Shown: positions 1 to 8,039 of the stretch, piece after piece
Numbering within the stretch: the stretch's first letter is position 1
How the letters are laid out: every line of letters starts with the position of its first letter
Source of the DNA: Pyxidicoccus fallax
GTDB taxonomy: Bacteria > Myxococcota > Myxococcia > Myxococcales > Myxococcaceae
Length of the DNA: 33,237 nt
Assembly (NCBI RefSeq): GCF_012933655.1
Contig: NZ_JABBJJ010000119.1
Span: 1 to 33,237, forward strand
Direction of reading: 5' to 3'
Position numbers and translations under genes: made by a program
The notes under the pieces: generated by a model
Database searches by the model: none
What the model was told of the DNA's origin: nothing
Seen by the model: the letters and a program-made list of their open reading frames with translations, nothing else

Positions 1-48
1 CTCCCATCTTCCCCCCTGGCCCCCCTTTCCGGGAGCGGGGGCGTTCGT

Positions 49-801
49 GTGAAGGTCGAGGGCCTGCGCCGCACCTTCTCCGGCAACGTCCCCGTGCTGT
101 CGGGAATGGACCTGGACGTGGCTCCCGGCTCGTTCGTGGCGCTGCTCGGGCCCTCCGGGTGCGGCAAGTCCACACTGCTGCGGCTGGTGGCCGGGCTGGA
201 CCGTCCCGAGGCGGGGAGCATCTCCTTCACACCGCCGCTGGAGCGCACCCAGGGCGAGCGCGCCCCCATCGCCTATGTCTTCCAGGACGCGCACCTGCTG
301 CCCTGGCGCTCGGTGCTGGACAACGCGGCGCTGCCGCTGGAGCTGACCGGCGTGGCGAAGCCGGAGCGCCACGCCGCGGCGCGCGCCGTGCTCGAACAGG
401 TGGGGCTCGGCGATGCCACCGCGCGCTATCCGGCGGAGCTGTCCGGCGGCATGCGCATGCGCGTGTCCCTGGCGCGAGCCCTCGTCACCCACCCGCGGCT
501 GCTGCTGCTGGACGAGCCCTTCGCCGCCCTCGACGAGCTGACGCGCGGCCGGCTGGATGACCAACTCCGCGCGCTGTGGCGCAAGCTGGGGATGACCGTG
601 CTCTTCGTCACCCACTCCATCTCCGAGGCGGCCTACCTGGCCGAGCGCGCCGTGGTGCTGTCGCGACGGCCCGCGCGCGTGGTGCTGGACAGGACGCTGG
701 AGCTGCCCGCCGAGCGCGGCGCTTCCCTGCGCACCGAGGCCTCCTTCGCCCGCGAGGCCCGCCTGCTCAACGAGGCCCTGGAACAGGGAGAGCGCTGGTG
801 A
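49..801 (+). CDS. ABC transporter ATP-binding protein (NitT/TauT/NMT1 type)
   Basis: ATPase that powers uptake of a small organic solute together with the two following genes. Visible motifs are Walker A GPSGCGKST (about 34-42), Q-loop FQDAHLLPW with Gln79, signature LSGGMRMR (about 131), Walker B LLLLDEP (about 151-157) and the H-loop His189 in VTHS. The FQ..LLPW form of the Q-loop and the 250-aa length fit the nitrate/taurine/aliphatic sulfonate/thiamine-precursor subfamily (SsuB/TauB/ThiZ). The GTG start chosen is not certain: the frame stays open to the left window edge, so the true start could lie upstream. Its TGA overlaps the GTG of the permease gene (GTGA), implying translational coupling. 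The substrate cannot be read from this subunit. Confidence 0.93.
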   Translation: MKVEGLRRTFSGNVPVLSGMDLDVAPGSFVALLGPSGCGKSTLLRLVAGLDRPEAGSISFTPPLERTQGERAPIAYVFQDAHLLPWRSVLDNAALPLELTGVAKPERHAAARAVLEQVGLGDATARYPAELSGGMRMRVSLARALVTHPRLLLLDEPFAALDELTRGRLDDQLRALWRKLGMTVLFVTHSISEAAYLAERAVVLSRRPARVVLDRTLELPAERGASLRTEASFAREARLLNEALEQGERW

Positions 802-1580
802 ACCGCGACCTCCTGCGCCAGGCGGGACCTCCGCTGGTGGCCCTCGTCGTCCTGCTGGGTCTGTGGGAGGGCACGGTGCGCCTGCTGGAGGTTCCTGGCT
901 GGCTGGTGCCGCCTCCCTCGGCCATTCTCAAGGTCGGGGCTCGAGAAGCGTCGTCGCTCCTCGGTGCGGCGGTCACCACGGGCAGCTCCGCCCTGGTGGG
1001 CTTCGGGCTGAGCGCGGGGCTGGGCGTGCTCGTGGCCATCCTCCTGGCCTCCTCGCGGCTGTTGGAGCGGGCCCTCTATCCCTACACCCTGTTCCTGCAG
1101 ACGGTGCCCATCGTGGCCGTCGCCCCGCTGCTGGTGCTGTGGTTCGGCCCGGGCTCTCGCGCCGTTGCGGTGTCCTCCTTCATCGTGTCCCTCTTCCCGG
1201 TCATCGCGAACACACTCACCGGGCTGCGCTCGGTGGAGCCAGCGCTCCGGGACATGTTCCGTCTCTATGGCGCGCGGCGGCTGGCCACGCTGTGGAAGCT
1301 GGAGCTGCCCGCGGCGATGCCGCACCTGTTCACGGGGCTGCGCATCGCCTCGGGCCTGTCCGTCATCGGCGCCATCGTCGGCGAGTTCGTCGCCGGCTTC
1401 TCCGAGGGCGCCGCCGGATTGGGAATCCTCGTCCTGTCCGCGTACCGCCAGCTGCGCACGGACCTGCTGTTCGCCGCGGTGCTGGCGGCCTCGGGGTTGG
1501 GGCTGGTGTTGTTTGGAGCGGTGAGCCTCATCGGCGCCCGGCTGCTGCGGCACTGGCACCCGTCGGCGTCGGGCCTGTAA
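798..1580 (+). CDS. ABC transporter permease (NitT/TauT/NMT1 type)
   Basis: Inner-membrane permease of about 260 aa, of the binding-protein-dependent transport family (TauC/SsuC/ThiX type). An N-terminal hydrophobic helix (about 10-30) is followed by a run of further helices. The EAA-like loop that docks on the ATPase is seen as LELPAAMPHLFTGLR, followed by the family-typical GAIVGEF. The GTG start at 798 overlaps the stop of the ATPase gene in a GTGA; a longer reading of the frame from 576 runs inside the ATPase gene and is not needed. A 25-bp gap with a good Shine-Dalgarno (ggaagga) leads to the binding-protein gene, so all three are one operon. Confidence 0.93.
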   Translation: MNRDLLRQAGPPLVALVVLLGLWEGTVRLLEVPGWLVPPPSAILKVGAREASSLLGAAVTTGSSALVGFGLSAGLGVLVAILLASSRLLERALYPYTLFLQTVPIVAVAPLLVLWFGPGSRAVAVSSFIVSLFPVIANTLTGLRSVEPALRDMFRLYGARRLATLWKLELPAAMPHLFTGLRIASGLSVIGAIVGEFVAGFSEGAAGLGILVLSAYRQLRTDLLFAAVLAASGLGLVLFGAVSLIGARLLRHWHPSASGL

Positions 1581-1605
1581 CTCGCTGTCAGGGAAGGAGC
1601 TGAAC

Positions 1606-2640
1606 GTGAGCGGACGCCTCGTGAGACTGTTGGGCTGTGCGGTGCTTCTCGCGGTCGTGGGGGCCTGCTCGCGCCAGAAGGAGGAGCCCAAGCAGGGCGC
1701 CCAGACCGCCCCGGATGCCAGCACGGCCCAGGCCGCGCAGCCCGCACCGGCCAGGGTGAAGCTGGCGCTCAACTGGGTGCCGGAGCCGGAGTTCGGTGGC
1801 TTCTACGCGGCGCGCGAGTCGGGCGCCTTCGCCCGTCATGGGCTGGAGGTGGACATCCTCGGTGGTGGAGCCGGCGCCCCCGTGCAGCAGATGGTGGCCA
1901 CCGGCCAGGCGGAGTTCGGCATCAGCGGCGCCGATGAAATCCTCACCGCGCGCGCCCGGGGCCTGGACGTGCTGCCGCTGTTCGCGGTGTACCAGACGTC
2001 TCCGCTGGCCATCATGGCCCATGCCTCGCGGGGGGCGAAGGGCATCAAGGACGTGCTGTCCTCGGGCACGGTGGCGCTGGAGCCGGGCCTTCCCTACGCG
2101 GCCTTCCTCAAGAAGAAGTACGGCTTCGACAAGGTGAAGGTGGTGCCCTACGACGGCGGCGTGGCGCGCTTCGTGGCGGACAAGAATTTCGCCCAGCAGT
2201 GCTTCATCACCGCCGAGCCCATCGCCGCGAAGCGGCAGGGCGCCACGCCGTCGGTGTTCCTGGTGGCCGAGGAGGGCTTCAACCCGTACATCGCCGTGGT
2301 CATCACCCGACGGCAGTACTGGAAGGAGCAGCCCGAGCGCGTGAAGGCCTTCGTGGCGGCGGTGCGTGAGGGCTGGCGGACCTACCTGGACACCCCGGGG
2401 CCGACCAACGCGCTCATGGGCAAGCTGAACACGACGATGGACGCGGAGACGTTCGCCTCGGCGGCCGAGACGCAGAAGCCGCTCATCGAGACGGACGAGA
2501 CGCGGGCCCGGGGACTGGGGACGATGAGCCGCGAGCGGTGGGAGCAGCTGGGCCAGCAGCTCGTGGACCTGAAAATCATCGAGAAGGCGCCCCCGGTGGA
2601 CGAGTTCCTGCTGCCGGAGTTCACCGGCTCACGGCCATGA
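1606..2640 (+). CDS. ABC transporter substrate-binding lipoprotein (NMT1/THI5-like)
   Basis: Periplasmic solute receptor, 344 aa, anchored as a lipoprotein: Arg-containing N-terminus, hydrophobic stretch and lipobox VGAC with Cys21, followed by a Ser/Pro/Ala-rich spacer. The mature part begins KLALNWVPEPEFGGFYAA, the typical opening of NMT1/THI5-like periplasmic receptors for thiamine precursors, riboflavin, nitrate or sulfonates; GISGADEIL and the later VVITRRQYW segment also fit. The LNW.P....GFY pattern is closest to pyrimidine-precursor binders such as ThiY, but no thi gene or TPP riboswitch is visible, so the ligand is open. GTG start with a ggaagga ribosome site. The final TGA overlaps the ATG of the pentapeptide-repeat gene. 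Confidence 0.88.
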   Translation: MSGRLVRLLGCAVLLAVVGACSRQKEEPKQGAQTAPDASTAQAAQPAPARVKLALNWVPEPEFGGFYAARESGAFARHGLEVDILGGGAGAPVQQMVATGQAEFGISGADEILTARARGLDVLPLFAVYQTSPLAIMAHASRGAKGIKDVLSSGTVALEPGLPYAAFLKKKYGFDKVKVVPYDGGVARFVADKNFAQQCFITAEPIAAKRQGATPSVFLVAEEGFNPYIAVVITRRQYWKEQPERVKAFVAAVREGWRTYLDTPGPTNALMGKLNTTMDAETFASAAETQKPLIETDETRARGLGTMSRERWEQLGQQLVDLKIIEKAPPVDEFLLPEFTGSRP

Positions 2641-3275
2641 GTGACCTGCTGGAACGGCTCGCGCGGGAGGACTTCTTCGAGAACGTCACGTTCTCGAATG
2701 AGGACCTCCAGAACGCCGACCTGCGCGGCAAGGAGTTCTATCGGTGCACGTTCGAGAACTGCCAGCTCCAGGAGAGTCGCTGGAAGGGAGCGACTCTCGA
2801 AGCCTGCGTCGTCCGTGGCTGTAACGCCACGCGCGCGCAGGTCGCCGAGGCGCGGTTCCGGGGCGTGCGCTTCGAGGACTCCAAGCTGATGGGGATTGAC
2901 TGGAGCGGGGTGGCCTCCAACCCCGAGCTGGGCTTCGAGGGCTGTGGCCTGTCCTATTGTTCCTTCGTCGGACTCAGCCTGCGGCAGGTCTCCTTCCTCC
3001 GGTGTGCCGCGCGAGAGGCGAACTTCTTCGACCTGGACCTGACGGACGCGGACTTCACGGGAGCGGACCTCAGCGACAGCAACTTCCGTGGCTGCACCCT
3101 CACCCGGACCGACTTCTCCGGCGCGACGGGCGTATTCCTCGACCCCGCTCGCAACAAGCTGAAGGACACGCGTGTCCCGGTGGAAGCGGTGGTCGGGCTG
3201 GCCAGGACGCTGGGCATGCTCGTGACGGGCTACCACGATGACGTGCCGAAGCGGGCGGGGCGGAAGAGCCGCTGA
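2637..3275 (+). CDS. Qnr-like pentapeptide-repeat protein
   Basis: A 212-aa protein built of A(D/N)LXX-type repeats: NADLRGKEFYRCTFENCQL near the N-terminus, a central block around residues 60-130, then LTDADFTGADLSDSNF and LTRTDFSGATG. These fold as a right-handed quadrilateral beta-helix. The length and C-terminal helix (LARTLGMLVTG) are reminiscent of the Qnr/MfpA group, which binds DNA gyrase as a DNA mimic and lowers fluoroquinolone or toxin sensitivity; that function is inference only. The ATG overlaps the stop of the binding-protein gene (ATGA), so it is translated with the ABC importer, an unusual pairing. The alternative upstream start at 2538 lies inside the previous gene and has no support. 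Confidence 0.82.
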   Translation: MSDLLERLAREDFFENVTFSNEDLQNADLRGKEFYRCTFENCQLQESRWKGATLEACVVRGCNATRAQVAEARFRGVRFEDSKLMGIDWSGVASNPELGFEGCGLSYCSFVGLSLRQVSFLRCAAREANFFDLDLTDADFTGADLSDSNFRGCTLTRTDFSGATGVFLDPARNKLKDTRVPVEAVVGLARTLGMLVTGYHDDVPKRAGRKSR

Positions 3276-3281
3276 ACCGGA

Positions 3282-3311
3282 ACGCCTCCCTCCGTGCGAG
3301 CAGGGAGGCGT
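3282..3311. terminator. Bidirectional hairpin terminator between convergent genes
   Basis: A perfect 10-bp inverted repeat, ACGCCTCCCT / AGGGAGGCGT with a 10-nt loop, starts 7 bp after the pentapeptide gene stop and ends 14 bp before the stop of the convergent 239-aa gene. There is no U tract, which is common for terminators in high-GC genomes. Confidence 0.65.
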
Positions 3312-3325
3312 CGGAGCGGCCCTCG

Positions 3326-4045
3326 CTACTTCCGCATGAAGTGCTTGCCGCTGTTGTCGTCGAGGTACGTGCGGCCGTTCAGTTGGTAGGCGAGGTCGAA
3401 GACCACCGGCTTGCCCACCGGGAGCGCCGCGTCGGGGAGGACCCAGATGCGGTGTCCCTCGGGGTCGCTCTTCCCCGTGTCCTTGAGCGGCGCCTCCTGG
3501 AGCTGGCCGGGGACGCCCTTGTCCAGCAGCCGGTAGCGCACGCGGACCTGCGTGGCCCGCGGATGGACGGCCAGCCCCTGCTGGCGCGCGCTCCCGTTCG
3601 CCGCGGATGACAGCTCGTGTGGCCGGACGTCCCGCGTCAGGAACCGGAACGCGTAGTTCCGCCCGTAGTCGCTGTCGTAGTGCACCTGGCCATCGCTGCT
3701 CCGGTAGTCGAACCAGACGATGACCTCCTCCGCGTCCGGAGGAATGACGAGCTCCTGGAACAGCATCGAGCCGTAGCCCAGCGGGTCCTTGTCGACGTGC
3801 CGGAGGATGCCGGCGGGCGACCACAGCACCTTGTCCTGCACCGGGCCTTGCTCGGAGAACTTCACGTGCGCGGTGATGGGCTGGGCGGGCGCCCCGAAGA
3901 GGTAGTCGCGCGCCAGCGGCATCCGGTGCGGGTCGTAGTAGATGCTGAGCTTGCCCCCGGGCGTGAGGTCGCCTTCGAGCCGCTGATTCCAGGTATGGGT
4001 GAAGTACAGCGCGGCGGGTTTGCCGAGTCCGTGTCGTGAAAGCAT
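3326..4045 (-). CDS. Uncharacterised beta-sandwich-like protein downstream of glucan lyase
   Basis: A 239-aa protein of unknown function without signal peptide or membrane segment. Alternating hydrophobic strands and aromatic residues suggest an all-beta fold. Landmarks are LTPGGKLSIYYDP near the N-terminus, VIVWFDYRSSDG, YDSDYGRNYAFRF in the middle and a C-terminal YQLNGRTYLDDNSG. The D.DYGRNYAF segment resembles both the DUF6209-type proteins and starch-binding beta-sandwich modules; neither is secure. It follows the GH31 gene after a 32-bp gap on the same strand, with a GAGGG ribosome site, so it is probably co-transcribed and may assist with glucan binding or handling. It ends in the shared hairpin terminator. 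Confidence 0.75.
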   Translation of the reverse strand: MLSRHGLGKPAALYFTHTWNQRLEGDLTPGGKLSIYYDPHRMPLARDYLFGAPAQPITAHVKFSEQGPVQDKVLWSPAGILRHVDKDPLGYGSMLFQELVIPPDAEEVIVWFDYRSSDGQVHYDSDYGRNYAFRFLTRDVRPHELSSAANGSARQQGLAVHPRATQVRVRYRLLDKGVPGQLQEAPLKDTGKSDPEGHRIWVLPDAALPVGKPVVFDLAYQLNGRTYLDDNSGKHFMRK

Positions 4046-4077
4046 GGAACCCTCGTGTATGGGATTGCCCGAGCCGG

Positions 4078-6939
4078 CTACTGGTACATCGCCGTCACCG
4101 TGACATCCGGTTGCGTGTCGAAGAGCTTGATGAACGTGACCTGGATGCTCTCGTTCCAGTAGTACGCGTTCTGCTGGGAGCCCGAGAGGCTGTTGGGGTC
4201 TCCCACGTTGGGGAGGTTCGCGTTGCCCAGTGTGACGGAGGAGGGCGCCCGCGTGCCCACCAGCGCGATGTAATAGAAGCGCTCGTTCGGCGTGTACCGG
4301 TCATACACGCGCTTCACCCGGATCTTCTGCCCGCTGGGGATGCCCTGGTGGCTGACTTCCGTGCACCGATAGGCCTTTTCGAGCTCCGCCTCCGTGGTGA
4401 CGCCGTCGTCCTGGTACAGCGTGTACGTGCTGTCCGGTCCCGGGTAGATGTTGAGGGTGAGCGGGTTCGTATCCAGCTCGCCCACGTACTGCTCCAGCTC
4501 GCGGAAGGGCAGGATGGCGCCGGCGCGCACGTAGATGGGCACCTCGCCCAGGTCCGCGACCCAGTTCTGGATGAGCGTCCCGCCGTTCACGGGCGCATCG
4601 AGCGGGGCCTTGTTGTCCTTGAACGCGTACCACTGGCTGCCCGCTGGCAGGTACACGGAGCGGGTGGCCACCGGCGGGTTGCCCGTGCCCGGCGTGATGA
4701 CCGGCGCCACGAGGAAGTCGCGGCCGATGAAGAACTGGTCGTTCAAGTAGTCGTAGACGCGCGGGTCCTGCGCGTCGTTGAGGAAGAGCGCCCGGGCGAT
4801 GGGCAGGCCCGTCTGCGTCGCCTGGTACATGGCGTCGTAGTAGAGCTGCAGCATGCGGTAGCGCAGCTCCACGTACGTGCGGCAGTGCGTGGGCACGGGC
4901 TCGCCGTAGGCGTACGGCTCCTGGAACTGCTTGGTGTAGCCGTCGTAGTGGTTGCGGTACCAGGGCAGGAACGAGCCGGCCTGCATCCAGCGCGTGAGCA
5001 GCTCGTAGTCGGTGACGCCGCCCTGCACGCGGGCGCCATGGAACGGCGTGCCAACGATTTCAGTCGGCGTGGTGCTCCCGGAGCCGTTGGCGAAGCCGCC
5101 GATGTCGCAGCCCGAGATGGGGATGCCCGACAGGCCGAGGTTGAGCACCTCCGGGATGTTGATGCGCAGGAAGTCCCAGCTCGACGCGGAGTCTCCCGTC
5201 CACAGGCCCGCGTAGCGCTGCATGCCCGCGTAGCCCCCGCGCGCGATGATGAAGTTGCGCCGGTCCGGACGCAGGACGTTGATGCCCTCCCAGGTGGCCT
5301 GGAGCAGCAGCAGCACGTACGCGTTGTGCATCATCGCGTTGGGCACGTACGTGGTGCCGTTGTTCGTCTCCATCGACAGGGGGAAGGTCTGATACGGCGA
5401 GTCACCGCTCTTCGCGATGGCCGGGCAGGTCATGTCCTGCCAGATCATGTCCATGTCCACCGTCTGGATGAGGTGCGAGTACTGCTCGCCCCAGACCTTG
5501 CGCACCTCGGCGCGGCCGAAGTCCGGGTAGTTGCCGGGTGCGCCGAGCGGCATGCCGCCGCTGTCCTGCAGCAGGGGAGGGTAGGGATAGGGATTGGTTC
5601 CCGCGTTCGTGCCGTAGGAGACCTGCCCTTCGTACAGGTTGGGGTTGGGTCCCTCGTTGGCGCGGGTGTTGTAGATGAGCCCGTTCATCGACAGCAGCGC
5701 CTCCCGCTGCGTGTAGGGGGTCTCCTTCCCGTTCTCGTCCAGCGTGTTGTCCGTCAGCAGCGGGGTGATGTTGGTGCTGCACTTGAACCCCAATTGGTGC
5801 AGCCCGGCCATCATCTGCGGCGCGTTGGGGAACTTCACCTCGCTGCTGGTGAAGGTGCGGTAGTTGTTCTGGAAGTCCACGTCGATGTGGAGCCCATCGA
5901 TGGGAATCCGCGCGTCACGGTAGGCCCGGGCCACGCCTTCCAGCGTGGGCCGGTCGTAGTAGCCGTAGCAGCCCTGGTGGTAGCCGAAGACATACTTCGG
6001 CGGCATCGTGGGCCGGCCCGTCAGCGCGGTGTACTGCTGGATGACCGCGGCGGTGTCGTCCCCCGCCATGAAGTAGTAATCCATGTCCCCGTACAGCGCG
6101 CCGAAGTAGTACTTCCCGCGCATGTCCGAGTAGTCACTCGCGCCGATGTTGAAGTACGACTGGGCGGGGTTGTCGAAGAAGATGCCGTAGCTGTAGGCCT
6201 GACCGGCGTAGTCCCCCTGGGGCGAGGGGTTGTTCTCCAGCACCAGCGGCACCGAGCAGTACAGCGCCTCGCTGGGGTTGAGCGGGCCGCCCTCGTTGTT
6301 CGACGGCACGGGGCCGGACGAGTAGATGAAGTTGTCGTAGTTGAAGAACGTCATCGTGAATTCGTTCTTCAGCACCTGCGCGCCGGCCTTCTCCCCGAAG
6401 CCGCAGTAGCGGGCGCCGTTGGGGTACACCTTGAAGTTGGCGACGACCTGCTGGCCGGGGATGTAGACGAGGTTCTTCCCGGGCTGGTCGGCGTTGATGA
6501 GCTGGTTTCCCCGGTACACGAGGACGCGGTACGGCTGCAGCTGGATCTCCACCCGCATCTTGCCGGTGTCCACGACGATGGCCTGGTCATCGTCCCGGAC
6601 GACGTTCAGGTTCACCGGGCCCAGGGCGCGGTTGACCACCGCCACCGAGGTCTCCACCGAATAGTCGAACCCCGGCGCGGGGTTGAACCGCACGCGGAAG
6701 CACGTGGGAGACAGGAAGGACAGCTGACACGAGACGGCGTTCTCCGCGGCCGTGAGGGTGAAGACATTCCCACTGCGTGAATGGGTGATGACGTTGCCGA
6801 ACGAGGTCCAGCCATCGTTGTTGGGGGTGAAGGCGTTGACGTTGACGAATTGGTAGCTGTCGGCGGGGGCGTAGGAGCGTGCGGCGGGGGCGGCGCTCTT
6901 CTGCGGAAGCGCGGTGGGCTTGGACAGGGCTTTGGTCAT
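4078..6939 (-). CDS. GH31 alpha-1,4-glucan lyase-like enzyme
   Basis: A 953-aa family GH31 protein. Its core matches the red-algal and fungal alpha-1,4-glucan lyases (EC 4.2.2.13), which cleave starch or glycogen from the non-reducing end by elimination and release 1,5-anhydro-D-fructose. Lyase-type signatures are IDGLHIDVDFQNNYRTF (346-363), KCSTNITPLL, IWQDMTCPAI with the presumed nucleophile Asp502 (glucosidases more often have W.DM.E), ARGGYAG and GLWTGDSASSWDF with Asp583, then FLPWYRNHY. N-terminal GH31 beta domain (about 30-250), catalytic barrel (about 310-700) and C-terminal beta domains are all present. There is no signal peptide, so it is probably cytoplasmic and acts on stored glycogen. 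An ordinary alpha-glucosidase is the alternative; the motif match makes lyase more likely. The promoter candidate lies at 7139-7188. Confidence 0.85.
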   Translation of the reverse strand: MTKALSKPTALPQKSAAPAARSYAPADSYQFVNVNAFTPNNDGWTSFGNVITHSRSGNVFTLTAAENAVSCQLSFLSPTCFRVRFNPAPGFDYSVETSVAVVNRALGPVNLNVVRDDDQAIVVDTGKMRVEIQLQPYRVLVYRGNQLINADQPGKNLVYIPGQQVVANFKVYPNGARYCGFGEKAGAQVLKNEFTMTFFNYDNFIYSSGPVPSNNEGGPLNPSEALYCSVPLVLENNPSPQGDYAGQAYSYGIFFDNPAQSYFNIGASDYSDMRGKYYFGALYGDMDYYFMAGDDTAAVIQQYTALTGRPTMPPKYVFGYHQGCYGYYDRPTLEGVARAYRDARIPIDGLHIDVDFQNNYRTFTSSEVKFPNAPQMMAGLHQLGFKCSTNITPLLTDNTLDENGKETPYTQREALLSMNGLIYNTRANEGPNPNLYEGQVSYGTNAGTNPYPYPPLLQDSGGMPLGAPGNYPDFGRAEVRKVWGEQYSHLIQTVDMDMIWQDMTCPAIAKSGDSPYQTFPLSMETNNGTTYVPNAMMHNAYVLLLLQATWEGINVLRPDRRNFIIARGGYAGMQRYAGLWTGDSASSWDFLRINIPEVLNLGLSGIPISGCDIGGFANGSGSTTPTEIVGTPFHGARVQGGVTDYELLTRWMQAGSFLPWYRNHYDGYTKQFQEPYAYGEPVPTHCRTYVELRYRMLQLYYDAMYQATQTGLPIARALFLNDAQDPRVYDYLNDQFFIGRDFLVAPVITPGTGNPPVATRSVYLPAGSQWYAFKDNKAPLDAPVNGGTLIQNWVADLGEVPIYVRAGAILPFRELEQYVGELDTNPLTLNIYPGPDSTYTLYQDDGVTTEAELEKAYRCTEVSHQGIPSGQKIRVKRVYDRYTPNERFYYIALVGTRAPSSVTLGNANLPNVGDPNSLSGSQQNAYYWNESIQVTFIKLFDTQPDVTVTAMYQ

Positions 6940-6953
6940 GGGGAATCACCAAT

Positions 6954-6971
6954 GGAGGGCGGACGCCCTCC
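6954..6971 (-). repeat. Short hairpin in the glucan-lyase leader
   Basis: Perfect 7-bp inverted repeat GGAGGGC / GCCCTCC with a 4-nt loop, 14 bp upstream of the start codon on the coding strand. It could fold in the mRNA leader near the ribosome site. The rest of 6940-7255 holds a promoter candidate and a weak terminator, described separately; no gene is seen there. Confidence 0.45.
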
Positions 6972-7138
6972 AGGGACGCACAGGGGACACGGGCCGACTT
7001 GTGGGGGTGGGAGTTCGGAGGCAAGTCTGGAGTCGAGGAACGGATGACTGCAGAGCAGGACTTGCCTGGAGCCCGCTACGTCAGGGCATGACTTCCGGGT
7101 GACGGCGAATGCGTCTGGGCTTTCGCGTCACGCCAGGA

Positions 7139-7188
7139 ATTCTTCGCTGCGGGGCTCCCGACTGTCAACGCACGGGAACCCCGTTCCC
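7139..7188 (-). promoter_or_regulatory. Sigma70-like promoter with upstream dyad for the glucan-lyase operon
   Basis: Read on the minus strand: a perfect -35 TTGACA (7163-7168), an 18-bp spacer and a -10-like AAGAAT (7139-7144). Five bp upstream of the -35 box lies a perfect 6-3-6 dyad, GGGAAC CCC GTTCCC (7174-7188), the position expected of an activator site. Transcription would start near 7130, giving a leader of about 190 nt. This is pattern reading only. Confidence 0.5.
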
Positions 7189-7226
7189 CGGTCAGAGGCT
7201 GATGATCTTTTGCGGTCAGGTTGCGA

Positions 7227-7247
7227 AAAAAAGACAGTCGCTGACTT
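7227..7247 (-). terminator. Weak intrinsic terminator after the MerR gene
   Basis: On the minus strand, 9 bp past the regulator's stop, a short AGTC-AGC-GACT stem is followed by seven Ts (7227-7233). The T run is rare in this GC-rich window, but the 4-bp stem is weak. Confidence 0.35.
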
Positions 7248-7255
7248 GCATTCGC

Positions 7256-8017
7256 CTACTCGCCGTGCCGCTCCGCGTTCGCGATGATGGCGTCACGGGT
7301 GAACCGGGCGAGCCCCGGGCGCACGCGGTCGATGCTCTCCGTGAAGCGGGAGTCGCCCACGTACATCTCCGCCAGCCCGCGGTGCATGACGTAGGAGCAC
7401 GGGTAGAACCACTGGGAGATGTGCTGCCGCCACGCCTCCGCCAGGTCCATGGCCGCTGCTTCCGTGGGCGCGCGGCCCGCGCCCAGCAGCTCGGCCAGCT
7501 CCTTCTGGATGCGGTCCAGCTCCGCCTTCATGCGCTGCCAGTCCTGCTTCGTGTAGCGCGCCGTCCTGCGGGCGGATTCCTTGTAGGCCTCCGTGTCGCC
7601 CCAGCGCTCCTTCACCTCGGCCTCGTACTTCGTCGGGTCGAAGTCGCCGAACGCCTCGAACATCTTCTCCTGGTCCATGCTCGTTCCCTTCTCCAGTGCG
7701 TCGAGCGCCGCGTCCACGGCGCCCAGCAGCGCGTCCAGCCGTGCGGACCGTTCCGACAGCAACTGCCGCTGCATCAGCAGGGCCGAACGCAGGTCGAAGG
7801 AGGGATCTCCCAGGATGCGGCGAATCTCCTCCAACGGGAACCCCAGCTCCCGGAAGAAGAGCACCTGTTGCAACCGCTGCAGGTCCGCCTGGGTGTACAG
7901 CCGGTACCCGGCCTCGCTGCGCTCCGAAGGGCGCAGCAGGCCGATTTCGTCGTAATGATGCAGCGCCCGGACACTGACCTTCGCCAGGCGTGCCACCTGA
8001 CTCACCGTAAGGGCCAT
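7256..8017 (-). CDS. MerR-family regulator, TipA-like (TipAS ligand domain)
   Basis: A 253-aa transcription regulator, the same length as Streptomyces TipAL. Residues 1-75 form the MerR winged helix (LTVSQVARLAKVSVRALHHY ... EAGYRLY), followed by a dimerisation coiled coil (about 76-112) and a TipAS domain (about 113-253). The TipAS part shows FGDFDPTKYEAEVKERWGD and FYPCSYVMHRGLAEMYVGD. TipAS proteins bind thiopeptides and other multidrug ligands, and Cys207 lies where the thiostrepton-reactive cysteine of TipA sits. The ribosome site GGAGG stands 5 bp before ATG. It probably controls its own elongated-spacer promoter (8040-8070). It may also act on the neighbouring membrane-protein gene or polyketide genes, which is conjecture. 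Confidence 0.92.
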   Translation of the reverse strand: MALTVSQVARLAKVSVRALHHYDEIGLLRPSERSEAGYRLYTQADLQRLQQVLFFRELGFPLEEIRRILGDPSFDLRSALLMQRQLLSERSARLDALLGAVDAALDALEKGTSMDQEKMFEAFGDFDPTKYEAEVKERWGDTEAYKESARRTARYTKQDWQRMKAELDRIQKELAELLGAGRAPTEAAAMDLAEAWRQHISQWFYPCSYVMHRGLAEMYVGDSRFTESIDRVRPGLARFTRDAIIANAERHGE

Positions 8018-8039
8018 ATCCCTCCACCTCTGGAGACAA

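Noticed and set aside
1606..2640. TPP riboswitch ahead of the NMT1-like importer
   Set aside because: The sequence visible upstream shows no THI-box pattern, although the operon's leader may lie before the window.
4036..6780. 914-codon open frame antisense to the glucan lyase
   Set aside because: Same codon-bias artefact: Val/Arg/His/Glu-rich with no motif, while the minus frame is a full-length GH31 enzyme.
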